Under the pieces are notes generated by a model. The model worked only from the letters and a program-made list of their open reading frames with translations. It had not been told where the DNA came from and made no database searches. From Sphingopyxis macrogoltabida (GTDB taxonomy: Bacteria; Pseudomonadota; Alphaproteobacteria; Sphingomonadales; Sphingomonadaceae), in assembly GCF_001314325.1 (NCBI RefSeq), contig NZ_CP009429.1:248501-312500 (forward strand): DNA of 64,000 bases. The letters run 5' to 3'. This document shows, one piece after another, positions 46,499 to 55,011 of this stretch. Position numbers and translations under genes: made by a program. Position 1 is the stretch's first letter, and each line of letters starts with the position of its first letter.

Positions 46499-46789
46499 CT
46501 CGACGAGCGGGGTGTCGCGCACCGGTTCCACGATTTCCGCAAGGACGGACTCGATCCCGGCCTTTTGCAAGGCTGGATCGACGCGCTCGGCTGGGAAAAA
46601 TTGCTCAACCGGAGCGGCACGACCTTCCGCAAGCTTCCCGATGCGCAAAAGGACGGGCTCGATGCGGCAAAGGCCAAGGCGCTGATGCTCGAGCAGCCTG
46701 CGATGATCCGCCGCCCGGTTATCGAAGCCGGCGGCGACGTGTCGGTCGGCTTTTCGGCCGATGACTGGCAATCGCGCTTTGCGGCATGA
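46466..46789 (+). pseudogene. 3' fragment of disrupted YffB/ArsC-like gene
   Basis: Host codons from 46474 (DTVKKARRWLDERGVAHRFH) to TGA 46789 are intact. The element supplies ATG AAG in frame, so an N-truncated 107-residue product is possible, but it lacks the beta-strand and the CxxS-type active-site Cys encoded left of the element. GWEKLLNRSGTTFRKLPDA matches the YffB substrate loop. Its stop overlaps the ATG of the glycerophosphodiesterase gene, so continued translation here may preserve coupling to that gene. Confidence 0.85.
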
Positions 46790-47862
46790 CGCGCAGGCTC
46801 GCGGCGCTGCTGGCGGCTTTGTTGTCCGCCGGTTGCAGCGCTGATGCCGTGACTGCGCAGCCGACCCTTGACGGCGAGCCGCCGATTGTCATCGCGCACC
46901 GGGGGGCGTCGGGCGAACGTCCCGAACATACGCTGGCGAGCTACCGGCTCGCGATCGAATTGGGCGCCGACTATATCGAACCCGATCTGGTGCTTACCAG
47001 GGACGGCGTGCTTGTCGCGCGGCACGAGAACGAGATTTCGGAAACGACCGATGTTGCCGATCATCCGGAGTTTGCGGGGCGGAAAACAACGAAGACGATC
47101 GACGGGCACGCGGTGACCGGGTGGTTCACCGAAGATTTCACGCTCGCAGAACTGAAGACGCTGCGCGCGCGCGAGCGGCTGCCGAAATTGCGCAGCACCG
47201 AATATGACGGTCAATATGAGATTCCGACGTTCGAGGAAATCCTGACGCTTCTCGCCGAGGCGAATAAGGGTCGCGCCAAGCCTGTCGGCGTGTATCCCGA
47301 AACCAAGCACCCAAGCTATTTTGCGTCGATTGGGCTGCCGCACGAGACGCCTTTGCTCGCGCTGCTCGACCGATATGGCTATTGCGGTGCCGATGCGGCC
47401 GTCTTCATCCAAAGTTTCGAGGTTGCAAACCTCAAGACGTTGCGTGCGAAGAGCGATCTGCCGCTGATCCAGTTGATGGACGGGGAGGGCGGTCCCGCCG
47501 ACGATCCGAAGCAGACCTATGCCGCCATGGCGAGCCCGGCGGGGCTGAAGGCCGTTGCCGCTTATGCCGATGGGATCGGCCCGAACAAGGCGATGGTGAT
47601 CCCGCGCGGCGCGCTCGGAACGCTGGGCGAGCCGACCTCGCTGGTCCGCGATGCCCATGCTGCGGGACTGAAGGTTCATCCGTGGACCTTTCGCCGCGAA
47701 AATTATTTCCTGCCGCTCGCCGACAAGGGCGGGATCAACCCGGCTGGACACGGCGACCTCGCGGCCGAGATAGAGACCTATCTGGCGACAGGCATCGACG
47801 GTTTGTTCAGCGACAATCCGCGCGAGGCCGTCGCGACCGTGAAGAAAGGATCTGTACGATGA
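46786..47862 (+). CDS. Glycerophosphodiester phosphodiesterase (lipoprotein)
   Basis: A 358-residue periplasmic GlpQ-like enzyme that splits glycerophosphodiesters to glycerol 3-phosphate and an alcohol. Lipobox LLSAGCSAD (Cys ~17). The GDPD core is clear: IAHRGASGERPEHTLASY (~34-51, catalytic His), GADYIEPDLVLTRDGVLVARHE (~59-80, metal Glu/Asp and second His), PVGVYPETKHPSYF (~163) and VHPWTFRREN (~285). ATGA overlaps with the yffB-like fragment upstream and the aldo/keto reductase downstream. Before the element inserted it was the third gene of an operon. Confidence 0.92.
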   Translation: MTRRLAALLAALLSAGCSADAVTAQPTLDGEPPIVIAHRGASGERPEHTLASYRLAIELGADYIEPDLVLTRDGVLVARHENEISETTDVADHPEFAGRKTTKTIDGHAVTGWFTEDFTLAELKTLRARERLPKLRSTEYDGQYEIPTFEEILTLLAEANKGRAKPVGVYPETKHPSYFASIGLPHETPLLALLDRYGYCGADAAVFIQSFEVANLKTLRAKSDLPLIQLMDGEGGPADDPKQTYAAMASPAGLKAVAAYADGIGPNKAMVIPRGALGTLGEPTSLVRDAHAAGLKVHPWTFRRENYFLPLADKGGINPAGHGDLAAEIETYLATGIDGLFSDNPREAVATVKKGSVR

Positions 47863-48794
47863 CCGAACGCGCGCTGGGCCGAAGCGGCCTTTCGATCAGG
47901 CCTTTCGTCCTTGGCGGCAACGTCTTCGGGATGACCGCCGATCGGGCGGCGAGTTTCGCGATCCTCGACCGCTTTGTCGAACGCGGTGGCGGCATGATCG
48001 ATACCGCTGACGTCTATTCGGCATGGGTCCCGGGACACAAAGGCGGTGAGTCCGAAACGATGATGGGCGCCTGGCTCAAGGACAGCGGCGCTCGCGGCAA
48101 AGTCTTGGTCGCGACGAAGGTCGGAATGATGCCCGGCGGGCTGCAGCCGAACAGCATCCGCAAGGCGGTGCAGGGGTCGCTCGATCGCCTTAGCACGGAC
48201 GTTATCGACCTTTATTTCGCGCACAAGGACGATCCCGACGTACCGCTCGACGAGGTGCTCGGTGCGTTTGGCGAACTGGTCGATGCCGGCACGGTGCGCG
48301 CTATCGGCGCGTCTAACTATTCGGCCGAGCGGCTTGCCGAAGCACTGCGTCTCGCCGACACTAAGGGACTGCCGCGCTTCACCGCGATGCAGCCCGAACT
48401 CAACCTGCTCGACCGCGATCAATATGAAGGCGCGTTGCAGCGGCTTTGTATCGAAGAGGGGCTGGGCGTCGTCACCTATTTCAGCCTCGCTTCGGGCTAT
48501 TTGTCGGGCAAATATCGTAGCGCCGACGATCTCGGCAAAAGCCCGCGCGGCGCGCGCGCCAAGGCCTATCTGGACGGCAAGGGGCCCGCGGCGCTGGCGG
48601 TGATGGACCGGATTGCCGCCGAAACCGGCGCGAGCCTGTCGCAGGTCGCGCTGGCATGGGTCGCGGCGCAGCCGGGCGTCACGGCACCGATTGCGAGCGC
48701 GACATCGGTCGAACAACTCGACGACATCCTCGCCAGCGAGGATCTGGTTCTGACGGGCGACCAACTCGCGGCGCTGACGGCGGCCGCGGCTTAG
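47859..48794 (+). CDS. Aldo/keto reductase
   Basis: A 311-residue NADP-dependent TIM-barrel reductase. MIDTADVYSAWVPGHKGGESE (~45-65) contains the catalytic Asp/Tyr pair, VLVATKVGMMPG (~82, Lys), VIDLYFAHKDDPDVPLDE (~112, here AHKDD rather than HxxD-His variations) and the cofactor-binding C-terminus PIASATSVEQLDDILAS (~272). Belongs to the AKR group with YghZ/Tas-like members. ATG overlaps the glycerophosphodiesterase stop. Substrate unknown. Confidence 0.88.
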   Translation: MTERALGRSGLSIRPFVLGGNVFGMTADRAASFAILDRFVERGGGMIDTADVYSAWVPGHKGGESETMMGAWLKDSGARGKVLVATKVGMMPGGLQPNSIRKAVQGSLDRLSTDVIDLYFAHKDDPDVPLDEVLGAFGELVDAGTVRAIGASNYSAERLAEALRLADTKGLPRFTAMQPELNLLDRDQYEGALQRLCIEEGLGVVTYFSLASGYLSGKYRSADDLGKSPRGARAKAYLDGKGPAALAVMDRIAAETGASLSQVALAWVAAQPGVTAPIASATSVEQLDDILASEDLVLTGDQLAALTAAAA

Positions 48795-48861
48795 GACCGA
48801 ATATCGGCCCGGCATCTGCCCCGGGGAGAGCCTGATGCCGGGCCGGCGCGGCCGCGCGGTC

Positions 48862-49083
48862 TCAATTCGTGCCTTCGCTCCATTGGAACACCGCTTCCAG
48901 CGGCTTGTCGAAGCAGCGGGCGATACGGAAGGCGACTTCGAGCGACGGCGAATATTTGCCCTGCTCGATCGCCGCGATCGTCTGGCGTGTCACCCCGACC
49001 CGGTCGCCGAGTTCGCCCTGCGTCATCTCGCCCGCAAGAAAGCGCAAGGTACGGATGTCGTTGGTGAAGGGGAGGCTAGCCAT
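48862..49083 (-). CDS. Small XRE-family transcriptional regulator
   Basis: A 73-residue stand-alone helix-turn-helix: NDIRTLRFLAGEMTQGELGDRVGVTRQTIAAIEQGKYSPSLEVAFRIARCF, the YozG/'helix-turn-helix transcriptional regulator' type with conserved TRQTIxxIExGKYxPSLxLAFxIA. It overlaps the end of the paralogous membrane-protein gene and is read with it. Probably represses the unit via the palindrome at 50023-50038 upstream of the first gene. Confidence 0.9.
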   Translation of the reverse strand: MASLPFTNDIRTLRFLAGEMTQGELGDRVGVTRQTIAAIEQGKYSPSLEVAFRIARCFDKPLEAVFQWSEGTN

Positions 49084-49501
49084 GCCAGCCCCGCCGGTAG
49101 CTCATGAGCACGACAAAGCTGTTCACCAGTTCGGCGGCGACGATCGCGAACAGGCCGGCATTCGCCAGTGGCACCCCGCTTTCGACGAAGGGCATGTAGA
49201 CGCCGACGACCATCATCCCGACGAGAAGTACATAATAGGCCATGGTCGCACCGCGGCGGCGGATCGCACGGTCGCGCTCGTCGGCGCGTGCGCGGTCGGA
49301 CTTCGCCGCCTGCGCGGACAGGATGACGGTGCCGACGATGACGATCACCGCATGCGCCACGGCGATCGATCCGAACAGCCACAGCATGGGAAACACCTCG
49401 CGCCCGGCGGGATGCCCCGAGAGGAGGAACCCGAAATATACGCTGTAGGCGGCAAGCATGGCGATGACGTTCAGCCAGGCGGTTTTTTCACGGAAGTTCA
49501 T
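49076..49501 (-). CDS. Small membrane protein, paralogue B of a tandem pair
   Basis: A 141-residue protein with four hydrophobic helices and a central charged loop (KSDRARADERDRAIRRRGATMAYYVLL). N-terminus MNFREKTAWLNVIAML. It is homologous to its neighbour at 49568-49987 (shared xFREKxxWL, DERDRxIxRxxxxxAYYVLxxG, SIVAAELV/AIVAAELVN). GGAGATACGTCC precedes the ATG at 49501. Such small membrane proteins, paired with an XRE regulator, are frequent but of unknown function. Confidence 0.75.
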   Translation of the reverse strand: MNFREKTAWLNVIAMLAAYSVYFGFLLSGHPAGREVFPMLWLFGSIAVAHAVIVIVGTVILSAQAAKSDRARADERDRAIRRRGATMAYYVLLVGMMVVGVYMPFVESGVPLANAGLFAIVAAELVNSFVVLMSYRRGWHG

Positions 49502-49567
49502 GGACGTATCTCCGGTATCGGCGTCGGCAAGCTGTCGTGGTGATGCGAGGATGGCGGGAGGCACGGT

Positions 49568-49987
49568 TCAATACCCCCGGCGATAGAGATGAAGCTGGCT
49601 CGCGAGGCGCACGAGTTCGGCGGCGACGATCGATCCGAGCAGCCCGTTGAGGACCGCGGCGACATCTCCGATCCAGTAACCCAGCGCAAAGCAGCAGCTG
49701 GCCCCGATTATCAGCACATAATAAGCGCGTGTCGTCGCCTTGCGGGTAATCTCCCGGTCGCGTTCGTCGGCGGCGGCGTTCGCATCGCGCGGGCGGTGCA
49801 GCGCCAACAGGATGGCCGCGACGGTCAGGACCAACGACATCGCGACGAGCACGACGAGCAGCAGTCCCCCTTGCGCCGCAAGCGCGGGGACACCGCGCAG
49901 CCCCCAGGGAAAGACAATGGCGTACCAGCCGAAGGCAAGCGCGATCACCGTCATGGTCAGCCAGTCGATCTTTTCACGAAATACCAT
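49568..49987 (-). CDS. Small membrane protein, paralogue A of a tandem pair
   Basis: A 139-residue four-helix membrane protein starting MVFREKIDWLTMTVIALAF, with the same charged loop (ANAAADERDREITRKATTRAYYVLIIG) as the next gene; the two arose by tandem duplication. AGGAGATTCGCAG precedes ATG 49987. It is first in the unit A-B-XRE and lies just downstream of a candidate operator. Function unknown. Confidence 0.75.
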   Translation of the reverse strand: MVFREKIDWLTMTVIALAFGWYAIVFPWGLRGVPALAAQGGLLLVVLVAMSLVLTVAAILLALHRPRDANAAADERDREITRKATTRAYYVLIIGASCCFALGYWIGDVAAVLNGLLGSIVAAELVRLASQLHLYRRGY

Positions 49988-50022
49988 CTGCGAATCTCCT
50001 GATGTTCGCTCTGTATGACGTA

Positions 50023-50038
50023 ATGTTAAAAATAACAT
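50023..50038. promoter_or_regulatory. Palindrome upstream of XRE-linked membrane genes
   Basis: ATGTTA-AAAA-TAACAT is a perfect inverted repeat 36 bases upstream of the first gene of the minus-strand XRE unit and 78 bases upstream of panB on the plus strand. The AT-rich dyad is a good candidate operator for the small XRE regulator, overlapping a promoter. Confidence 0.5.
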
Positions 50039-50115
50039 ACATGGAGTCAAGGAAAATTCACATCGGCGGAGTTCTGTCTTTCGCTGGGACGGGCAAAGGG
50101 CTAAGCCACCGCCCC

Positions 50116-50979
50116 ATGTCTACGCTCCCAAAAACGCTCACCCTCGACACCTCGACGAGCCGCGCCAATCCGACGCCGCAGCCGATGAAGCGGCTTACCG
50201 TGCCGCGCATTCGCCAGCGCAAGGGCGGCGAGCCGATCGTCATGCTGACGGCTTACACCGTCCGCATGGCGCAGTTGCTCGATCCGCATTGCGACATGCT
50301 GCTCGTCGGCGATTCGCTGGCGCAGGTGATCTACGGCCTGCCGCACACGGTCGGGGTGACGATGGACATGATGGCGCTGCACGGCGCGGCAGTCGTCCGC
50401 GGCAGCTATCATGCCGCGGTGATCGTCGACATGCCGTTCGGCAGCTATGAAGGCAGCCCGCAGCAGGCGTTCGACAATGCGGCACGGCTGCTCAAGGAAA
50501 CAGGCGCTGCGGCGGTGAAGGTCGAAGGCGGCAAGGTGCTGGCGCCGACGATCGAATTCCTGACGCAGCGCGGGATTCCGGTGATGGGCCATGTCGGCCT
50601 GACCCCGCAGGCGGTCAACATTCTCGGCGGCTATGGCGTGCGCGGCAAGAGCGAGGAAGAAGCCCGCTCGATCGTCGAGGACGCGGTCGCGGTGGCGCAG
50701 GCCGGGGCGTTTTCGATCGTCATCGAGGGCGTGCTCGAATCGATCGCGATCGAGATTACCGAGAAGGTCGCCTGTCCGACGATCGGCATTGGCGCGTCGG
50801 CCCAATGCGACGGCCAGGTGCTGGTCACCGACGACATGCTGGGCATGTTCGAACGCGTCCCGAAGTTCGTGAAGCGCTTCGGCGACATGGCGAGCGTCGT
50901 CAACGGCGCGGTCAAGGATTATGCCGACGAGGTCAGGTCCCGTTCATTTCCGACAGACGATCAGATTTACGCCGGTTGA
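50116..50979 (+). CDS. panB: 3-methyl-2-oxobutanoate hydroxymethyltransferase
   Basis: A 287-residue PanB, transferring a hydroxymethyl group from methylene-tetrahydrofolate to ketoisovalerate in pantothenate synthesis. MLTAYTVRMAQLLDPHCDMLLVGDSLAQVIYG (~40-72, metal Asp), VEGGKVLAPTIEFL (~135), VMGHVGLTPQAVNILGGYGVRGKS (~155-178) and EGVLESIAIEITEKVACPTIGIGA (~200, catalytic Glu) are diagnostic. ATG at 50116; the frame extends upstream without support. It is followed by a classic terminator, so it forms a single-gene unit. panC is not in the window. Confidence 0.95.
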   Translation: MSTLPKTLTLDTSTSRANPTPQPMKRLTVPRIRQRKGGEPIVMLTAYTVRMAQLLDPHCDMLLVGDSLAQVIYGLPHTVGVTMDMMALHGAAVVRGSYHAAVIVDMPFGSYEGSPQQAFDNAARLLKETGAAAVKVEGGKVLAPTIEFLTQRGIPVMGHVGLTPQAVNILGGYGVRGKSEEEARSIVEDAVAVAQAGAFSIVIEGVLESIAIEITEKVACPTIGIGASAQCDGQVLVTDDMLGMFERVPKFVKRFGDMASVVNGAVKDYADEVRSRSFPTDDQIYAG

Positions 50980-51002
50980 AGCCCGGCAGCGCCGTCCCGG
51001 CG

Positions 51003-51027
51003 GGCCAAGCGTTTCGCTTGGCCTTTT
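51003..51027 (+). terminator. Rho-independent terminator after panB
   Basis: GGCCAAGC-GTTTC-GCTTGGCC followed by TTTTT is a textbook intrinsic terminator, 24 bases after the panB stop. Confidence 0.95.
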
Positions 51028-51090
51028 TCGGCGTCGTCGCTAAAGGAAGCGACCGGCCCGGGGCCACGAACAGAGTTTATGGAGGTTTGA

Positions 51091-51906
51091 TTGGCCCTGA
51101 GCCCGACGAACGACGCCGCGCTGTTGCAGGAAGTCGACGAAGCTGTCCGCAAGGACCGGCTCGATACGATCATGCAGCGCTATGGCCGCTGGATCATCGG
51201 TGCGGTGCTCGCCGGCCTGCTGGCATTCGGCGGCTATCTCTATTGGTCGCACCGGCAGGACGTCGCACGCGGTGAAAATGCCGAAGTTCTCCTCGGCGCG
51301 CTCGACAAGGCGGCGGCGGGAACGAAGGACCTCAAGCAGCTCGAGGATGGAAAGGCGCCAGCCTATCGCGCCGCAGCCATGATGCAGCAGGCGAATATGA
51401 AGGCCGGCACGGGCGACCTCAAAGGTGCCGCCGCGCTGATGGCGAAGGTCGCGGCCGACACCGGCGTCGACAAGACGTTGCGCGATCTGGCGCTGATCCG
51501 CCAGACCGCATTCGAATTCGACACGCTGAAGCCCGAAACGGTGATCGCACGGATGAAGCCGATGGTCGATGCCAAGGACCCGGCGTCGAGCTGGTTTGCG
51601 AGCGCGGCCGAACTTTCGGCCATCGCGCATTACCAGCTCGGACAATATGATCAGGCCGGCGCGCTTTACGGACGTATTGCCAAGCTGCCCGACGCCACCA
51701 AGACGCTGCAATCGCGGAGCGTCCAGATGGCGGGCATGCTGGGCGTCGATGCAGTCGCCGACCGGGCGGCAGACAGCGTCGCTGCCGAGAAGAAAGGGGC
51801 GGCGGAAGCCGCCGGGGTCGAAAAGAATGCGGCGCAGGCCGCCGGGGACCAGAAAGGCGCCGCGCCGAAGGCAGCGGCCGCCGGAAACACTGAGGAAGCC
51901 AGATAA
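51091..51906 (+). CDS. YfgM-like tetratricopeptide membrane protein
   Basis: A 271-residue protein with one N-terminal membrane helix (GRWIIGAVLAGLLAFGGYLYW, ~31-51) and a periplasmic TPR-like region, the YfgM/TPR_21 layout; the tail (~220-271) is low-complexity, rich in Ala, Glu and Lys. The start is TTG 51091 with GGAGG seven bases upstream. It is directly followed by bamB and der, the same neighbours as in many proteobacteria, where YfgM and BamB take part in envelope-protein assembly. Confidence 0.85.
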   Translation: MALSPTNDAALLQEVDEAVRKDRLDTIMQRYGRWIIGAVLAGLLAFGGYLYWSHRQDVARGENAEVLLGALDKAAAGTKDLKQLEDGKAPAYRAAAMMQQANMKAGTGDLKGAAALMAKVAADTGVDKTLRDLALIRQTAFEFDTLKPETVIARMKPMVDAKDPASSWFASAAELSAIAHYQLGQYDQAGALYGRIAKLPDATKTLQSRSVQMAGMLGVDAVADRAADSVAAEKKGAAEAAGVEKNAAQAAGDQKGAAPKAAAAGNTEEAR

Positions 51907-51907
51907 T

Positions 51908-53242
51908 ATGCTGAAGAGGCAGTATGTACTTTGCGCGGCGCTGTTCGCGCTGCCGCTTGCCGGTTGCGGCGTGTTCAAGGGTGATGGCGGCCCGAAGACG
52001 CCGACGGTCGGCGATCGCGTGTCGATCCTGTCGAATGACAATAGCGTCAAGGTCGATGATGCAACCGCGGCGATCGCCGTCGTCCTGCCCGAACCCGCCG
52101 TCAATGCCAACTGGAGCCAGTCGGGCGGCAATGCCTCTAAATCGATGGGGCATCCCGCGCTCGGCGCGACGCGCAGCCAAGTCTGGCAGGCGAGCATTGC
52201 GGGGAGCAACAAGAAGCAGCGTCTCGCTTCGTCGCCGGTGATTGCCGACAACCGCCTGTTCGTTGTCGATACGGACGCGGTGGTCACGGCACTGTCGGCC
52301 GACACGGGCGCGCCGCTGTGGCGGACGGCGATCGGCAGCACCGGCAAGGATTACAAGGATTCGCTGTTCGGCGGCGGCGCCGGGGTCGATGGCAATGTCG
52401 TTTATGCGACGAGCGGGGCCGGCGACGTCGCGGCGCTCAACGTCGCCGACGGCTCGGTGATCTGGAAGGTCAAACCAGCGGGCCCGCTGCGCGGTGCTCC
52501 GACCATTGCCTTCGGCGGCGTCTATGTGATCAGCCAGGACAACCAGATTTTCGCCCTGAACGCCGCCAATGGCGCGGTGCAGTGGCAGGCGACGGCGTCG
52601 CTCGAAGCGGGCAGCATCTTCGGCGCGGGCTCGCCCGCTGCGGGGCAGGGGACGATCGTCGCCGGCTTCTCGTCGGGCGAAGTGCAGGCCTATCGTTACG
52701 AAAACGGCCGCGACCTGTGGGAAGATGCGTTGGCGCGCACGTCGATGGCGTTGTCGGTGTCGACCCTTTCGGACGTCGACGCCGATCCGGTGGTCGACCG
52801 TGGCCGCGTCTTCGCGCTGGGCCAGGGTGGGCGCATGGCGAGCTATGAGCTCGTGACCGGCCAGCGGACGTGGGAAATCTCGATCGCCGGCATTTCGACG
52901 CCGTATGTGGTCGGCGAATGGGTCTATGCGATGACCGACGACGGCAAGCTGCTGTGCGTTGCGCGCGGGACCGGCAAGGTGCGCTGGTTGCAACAGCTCG
53001 CGCGTTTCCGCGTCGAGACCGAAAAGAAGAAGAAGGACCCGATCCGCTGGACCGGTCCGGTCCTCGCGGGTGGCCGTCTGCTCGCGGTGAACAGCGAAGG
53101 ACAGCTCGTCGAATTTTCGCCGACCGATGGGTCGACGCTCGCAACGACCGATTTCAAGTCGCCGCTGTCGCAGTCGCCGGTGGTCGCGAACAACATGCTG
53201 TACATCTTGGCGGACGACGGGCGGATCACCGCCTGGCGGTAA
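51908..53242 (+). CDS. bamB: Outer membrane protein assembly factor BamB-like lipoprotein
   Basis: A 444-residue lipoprotein (LPLAGCGVFK, Cys ~18) with an eight-bladed PQQ-type beta-propeller: repeated 'xxxAxDxxTGxxxW' motifs such as ALSADTGAPLWRTAIG, ALNVADGSVIWKV, ALNAANGAVQWQA and YEL-VTGQRTWEI. BamB scaffolds the outer-membrane beta-barrel assembly machine. The ATG lies one base after the stop of the yfgM-like gene, so the two are co-translated. Position before der supports the assignment. It is somewhat longer than E. coli BamB (392). Confidence 0.9.
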   Translation: MLKRQYVLCAALFALPLAGCGVFKGDGGPKTPTVGDRVSILSNDNSVKVDDATAAIAVVLPEPAVNANWSQSGGNASKSMGHPALGATRSQVWQASIAGSNKKQRLASSPVIADNRLFVVDTDAVVTALSADTGAPLWRTAIGSTGKDYKDSLFGGGAGVDGNVVYATSGAGDVAALNVADGSVIWKVKPAGPLRGAPTIAFGGVYVISQDNQIFALNAANGAVQWQATASLEAGSIFGAGSPAAGQGTIVAGFSSGEVQAYRYENGRDLWEDALARTSMALSVSTLSDVDADPVVDRGRVFALGQGGRMASYELVTGQRTWEISIAGISTPYVVGEWVYAMTDDGKLLCVARGTGKVRWLQQLARFRVETEKKKKDPIRWTGPVLAGGRLLAVNSEGQLVEFSPTDGSTLATTDFKSPLSQSPVVANNMLYILADDGRITAWR

Positions 53243-53289
53243 CAGGGCGGAAGCGCGCAAGCGGTTCCGGCGAATGATAGGATAAGCAA

Positions 53290-54678
53290 ATGTCGCGATT
53301 CGCGACGATCGCCATTGTGGGCCGCCCCAATGTGGGCAAATCGACGCTGTTCAACCGGCTGGTCGGCAAGCGCCTTGCGCTCGTCGACGACCAGCCGGGG
53401 GTGACGCGCGACCGGCGCGAGGGCGACGGCGAACTGTTGGGCCTGAAGTTCACGATCGTCGATACCGCGGGGTTCGAGGATTATGACGCCGCGACGCTGC
53501 CCGGCCGGATGCGCGTGCAGACCGAAAAGGCGGTGCGCGGGGCCGACGCCGCGCTGTTCATGATCGACGGCCGCGCCGGGGTCACCCCGCTCGACGAGGA
53601 AATCGCGCGCTGGCTGCGCAGCGAGGACACGCCGATCATCCTGCTGGTCAACAAGGCCGAGGGGAAGCAGGGCGAAAACGGCCTGATGGAAAGCTATTCG
53701 CTCGGCTTCGACAATCCGATCGCGCTGAGCGCCGAGCATGGCGAAGGCGTCGTCGATCTGTTCGACGCGTTGCGTCCGATTGTCGAGGCCTATGACGCGG
53801 CGGAAGCCGAGGCCCTGCCGCCGCTGGCGGACGGTGAAGAGGATGAGGATGCGCCGCTTGGCCCGATGAAGCTTGCCATTGTCGGCCGTCCGAACGCCGG
53901 CAAGTCGACGCTGATCAACCGCATGATCGGTGAAGACCGGCTGATCACCGGGCCCGAAGCCGGGATTACGCGCGATTCGATCCGCGTCGACTGGCAGTGG
54001 GAACAGGATGGCGAGGTCCACGAAATCCAGTTGTTCGACACCGCAGGGATGCGCAAGCGCGCCAAGGTGGTCGACAAGCTCGAGAAGCTGTCGGTCGCCG
54101 ACGCGCTGCACGCGGTCGACTTCGCGGAGGTGGTTGTGTTGCTGCTCGATGCGACCAAGGGGCTGGAAGCGCAGGACCTGCGCATCGCCGACAAGGTGCT
54201 GCAAGAAGGCCGCGCGCTGATCGTCGCGCTCAACAAGTGGGATATCGCCGAAGACCCGTCCGCGCTGTTCAACGGGGTGCGGGGCGCGCTCGACGACGGC
54301 CTGTCGCAGGTCAAGGGCGTGCCTGTGCTCAGCATTTCGGGGGCGACGGGCAAGGGGATCGACACGCTCGTTCGCGTCGCGTTCGAACAGCGCGCGATCT
54401 GGACCAATCGCGTTTCGACCGCGCGGCTCAATCGCTGGTTCGAAGGCGCGGTCGAGAGCAATCCGCCGCCGGCGCCGGGCGGCAAGCGGATCAAGCTCCG
54501 CTATATCACGCAGGCGCGAACACGGCCGCCGACCTTCGTCGTCTTCGGGACCCGCACCGATGCGCTGCCCGGCAGCTACGAGCGCTATCTGGTCAACGGT
54601 ATGCGCAAGGAGCTGGGTTTTCAGGGCGTGCCCGTCCGGCTCAATTTCCGCAATTCGCGCAATCCCTATGACGAGTGA
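53290..54678 (+). CDS. der: Ribosome biogenesis GTPase Der (EngA)
   Basis: A 462-residue double-GTPase needed for 50S subunit assembly. Two Era-like G domains in tandem: GRPNVGKSTLFNRL (~9) with DTAGFED and NKAEGKQ, and GRPNAGKSTLINRM (~198) with DTAGMRKRAK and NKWD. A C-terminal KH-like domain (TAR LNRWFEGAVESNPPP to VRLNFRNSRNPYDE) closes the protein. Unlike the first domain's usual NKxD, G4 reads NKAE, the common variant in alphaproteobacteria. Its last bases overlap the start of a TusA-like gene. Confidence 0.97.
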   Translation: MSRFATIAIVGRPNVGKSTLFNRLVGKRLALVDDQPGVTRDRREGDGELLGLKFTIVDTAGFEDYDAATLPGRMRVQTEKAVRGADAALFMIDGRAGVTPLDEEIARWLRSEDTPIILLVNKAEGKQGENGLMESYSLGFDNPIALSAEHGEGVVDLFDALRPIVEAYDAAEAEALPPLADGEEDEDAPLGPMKLAIVGRPNAGKSTLINRMIGEDRLITGPEAGITRDSIRVDWQWEQDGEVHEIQLFDTAGMRKRAKVVDKLEKLSVADALHAVDFAEVVVLLLDATKGLEAQDLRIADKVLQEGRALIVALNKWDIAEDPSALFNGVRGALDDGLSQVKGVPVLSISGATGKGIDTLVRVAFEQRAIWTNRVSTARLNRWFEGAVESNPPPAPGGKRIKLRYITQARTRPPTFVVFGTRTDALPGSYERYLVNGMRKELGFQGVPVRLNFRNSRNPYDE

Positions 54679-54895
54679 CGCGGCGGCGGTGATCGTCGAT
54701 GCGCGCGGCATGCGTTGCCCGTGGCCGGCATTGCGGCTGGCGCGGGCGATGCGCACGGCGACCGAGGTGCTGCTGATCGCCGACGATCCGCAGGCGGGCC
54801 GCGAAGTTGCGGCGCTTGCTTCCGAGCAGGGCTGGCGGTGGGCCCCCGAAACCGGTTCGGCCGACGCCGAGCAATGGCGCGTCTGTCGCGACTGA
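54668..54895 (+). CDS. TusA-like sulfurtransferase family protein
   Basis: A 75-residue protein with VDARGMRCPWPALRLARAMR, containing the CPxP active-site Cys (~15) of TusA/SirA-like sulfur carriers. TusA proteins relay persulfide sulfur in tRNA thiolation or molybdenum cofactor synthesis. It starts 11 bases inside der (overlapping frames), so it is read on the same transcript. Mature length matches TusA (75-81). The specific sulfur pathway is unknown. Confidence 0.85.
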   Translation: MTSDAAAVIVDARGMRCPWPALRLARAMRTATEVLLIADDPQAGREVAALASEQGWRWAPETGSADAEQWRVCRD

Positions 54896-55011
54896 TCCGA
54901 ATAGGGGCGGCATTCGTCGCTGCGGGACGTCGGCGTAACCTCTTTTTTACCGGCCTTGGCGCATGGGATGTCCGGGACCACGGACCAAATGTTTGCCAAG
55001 GAACGAAAGCA

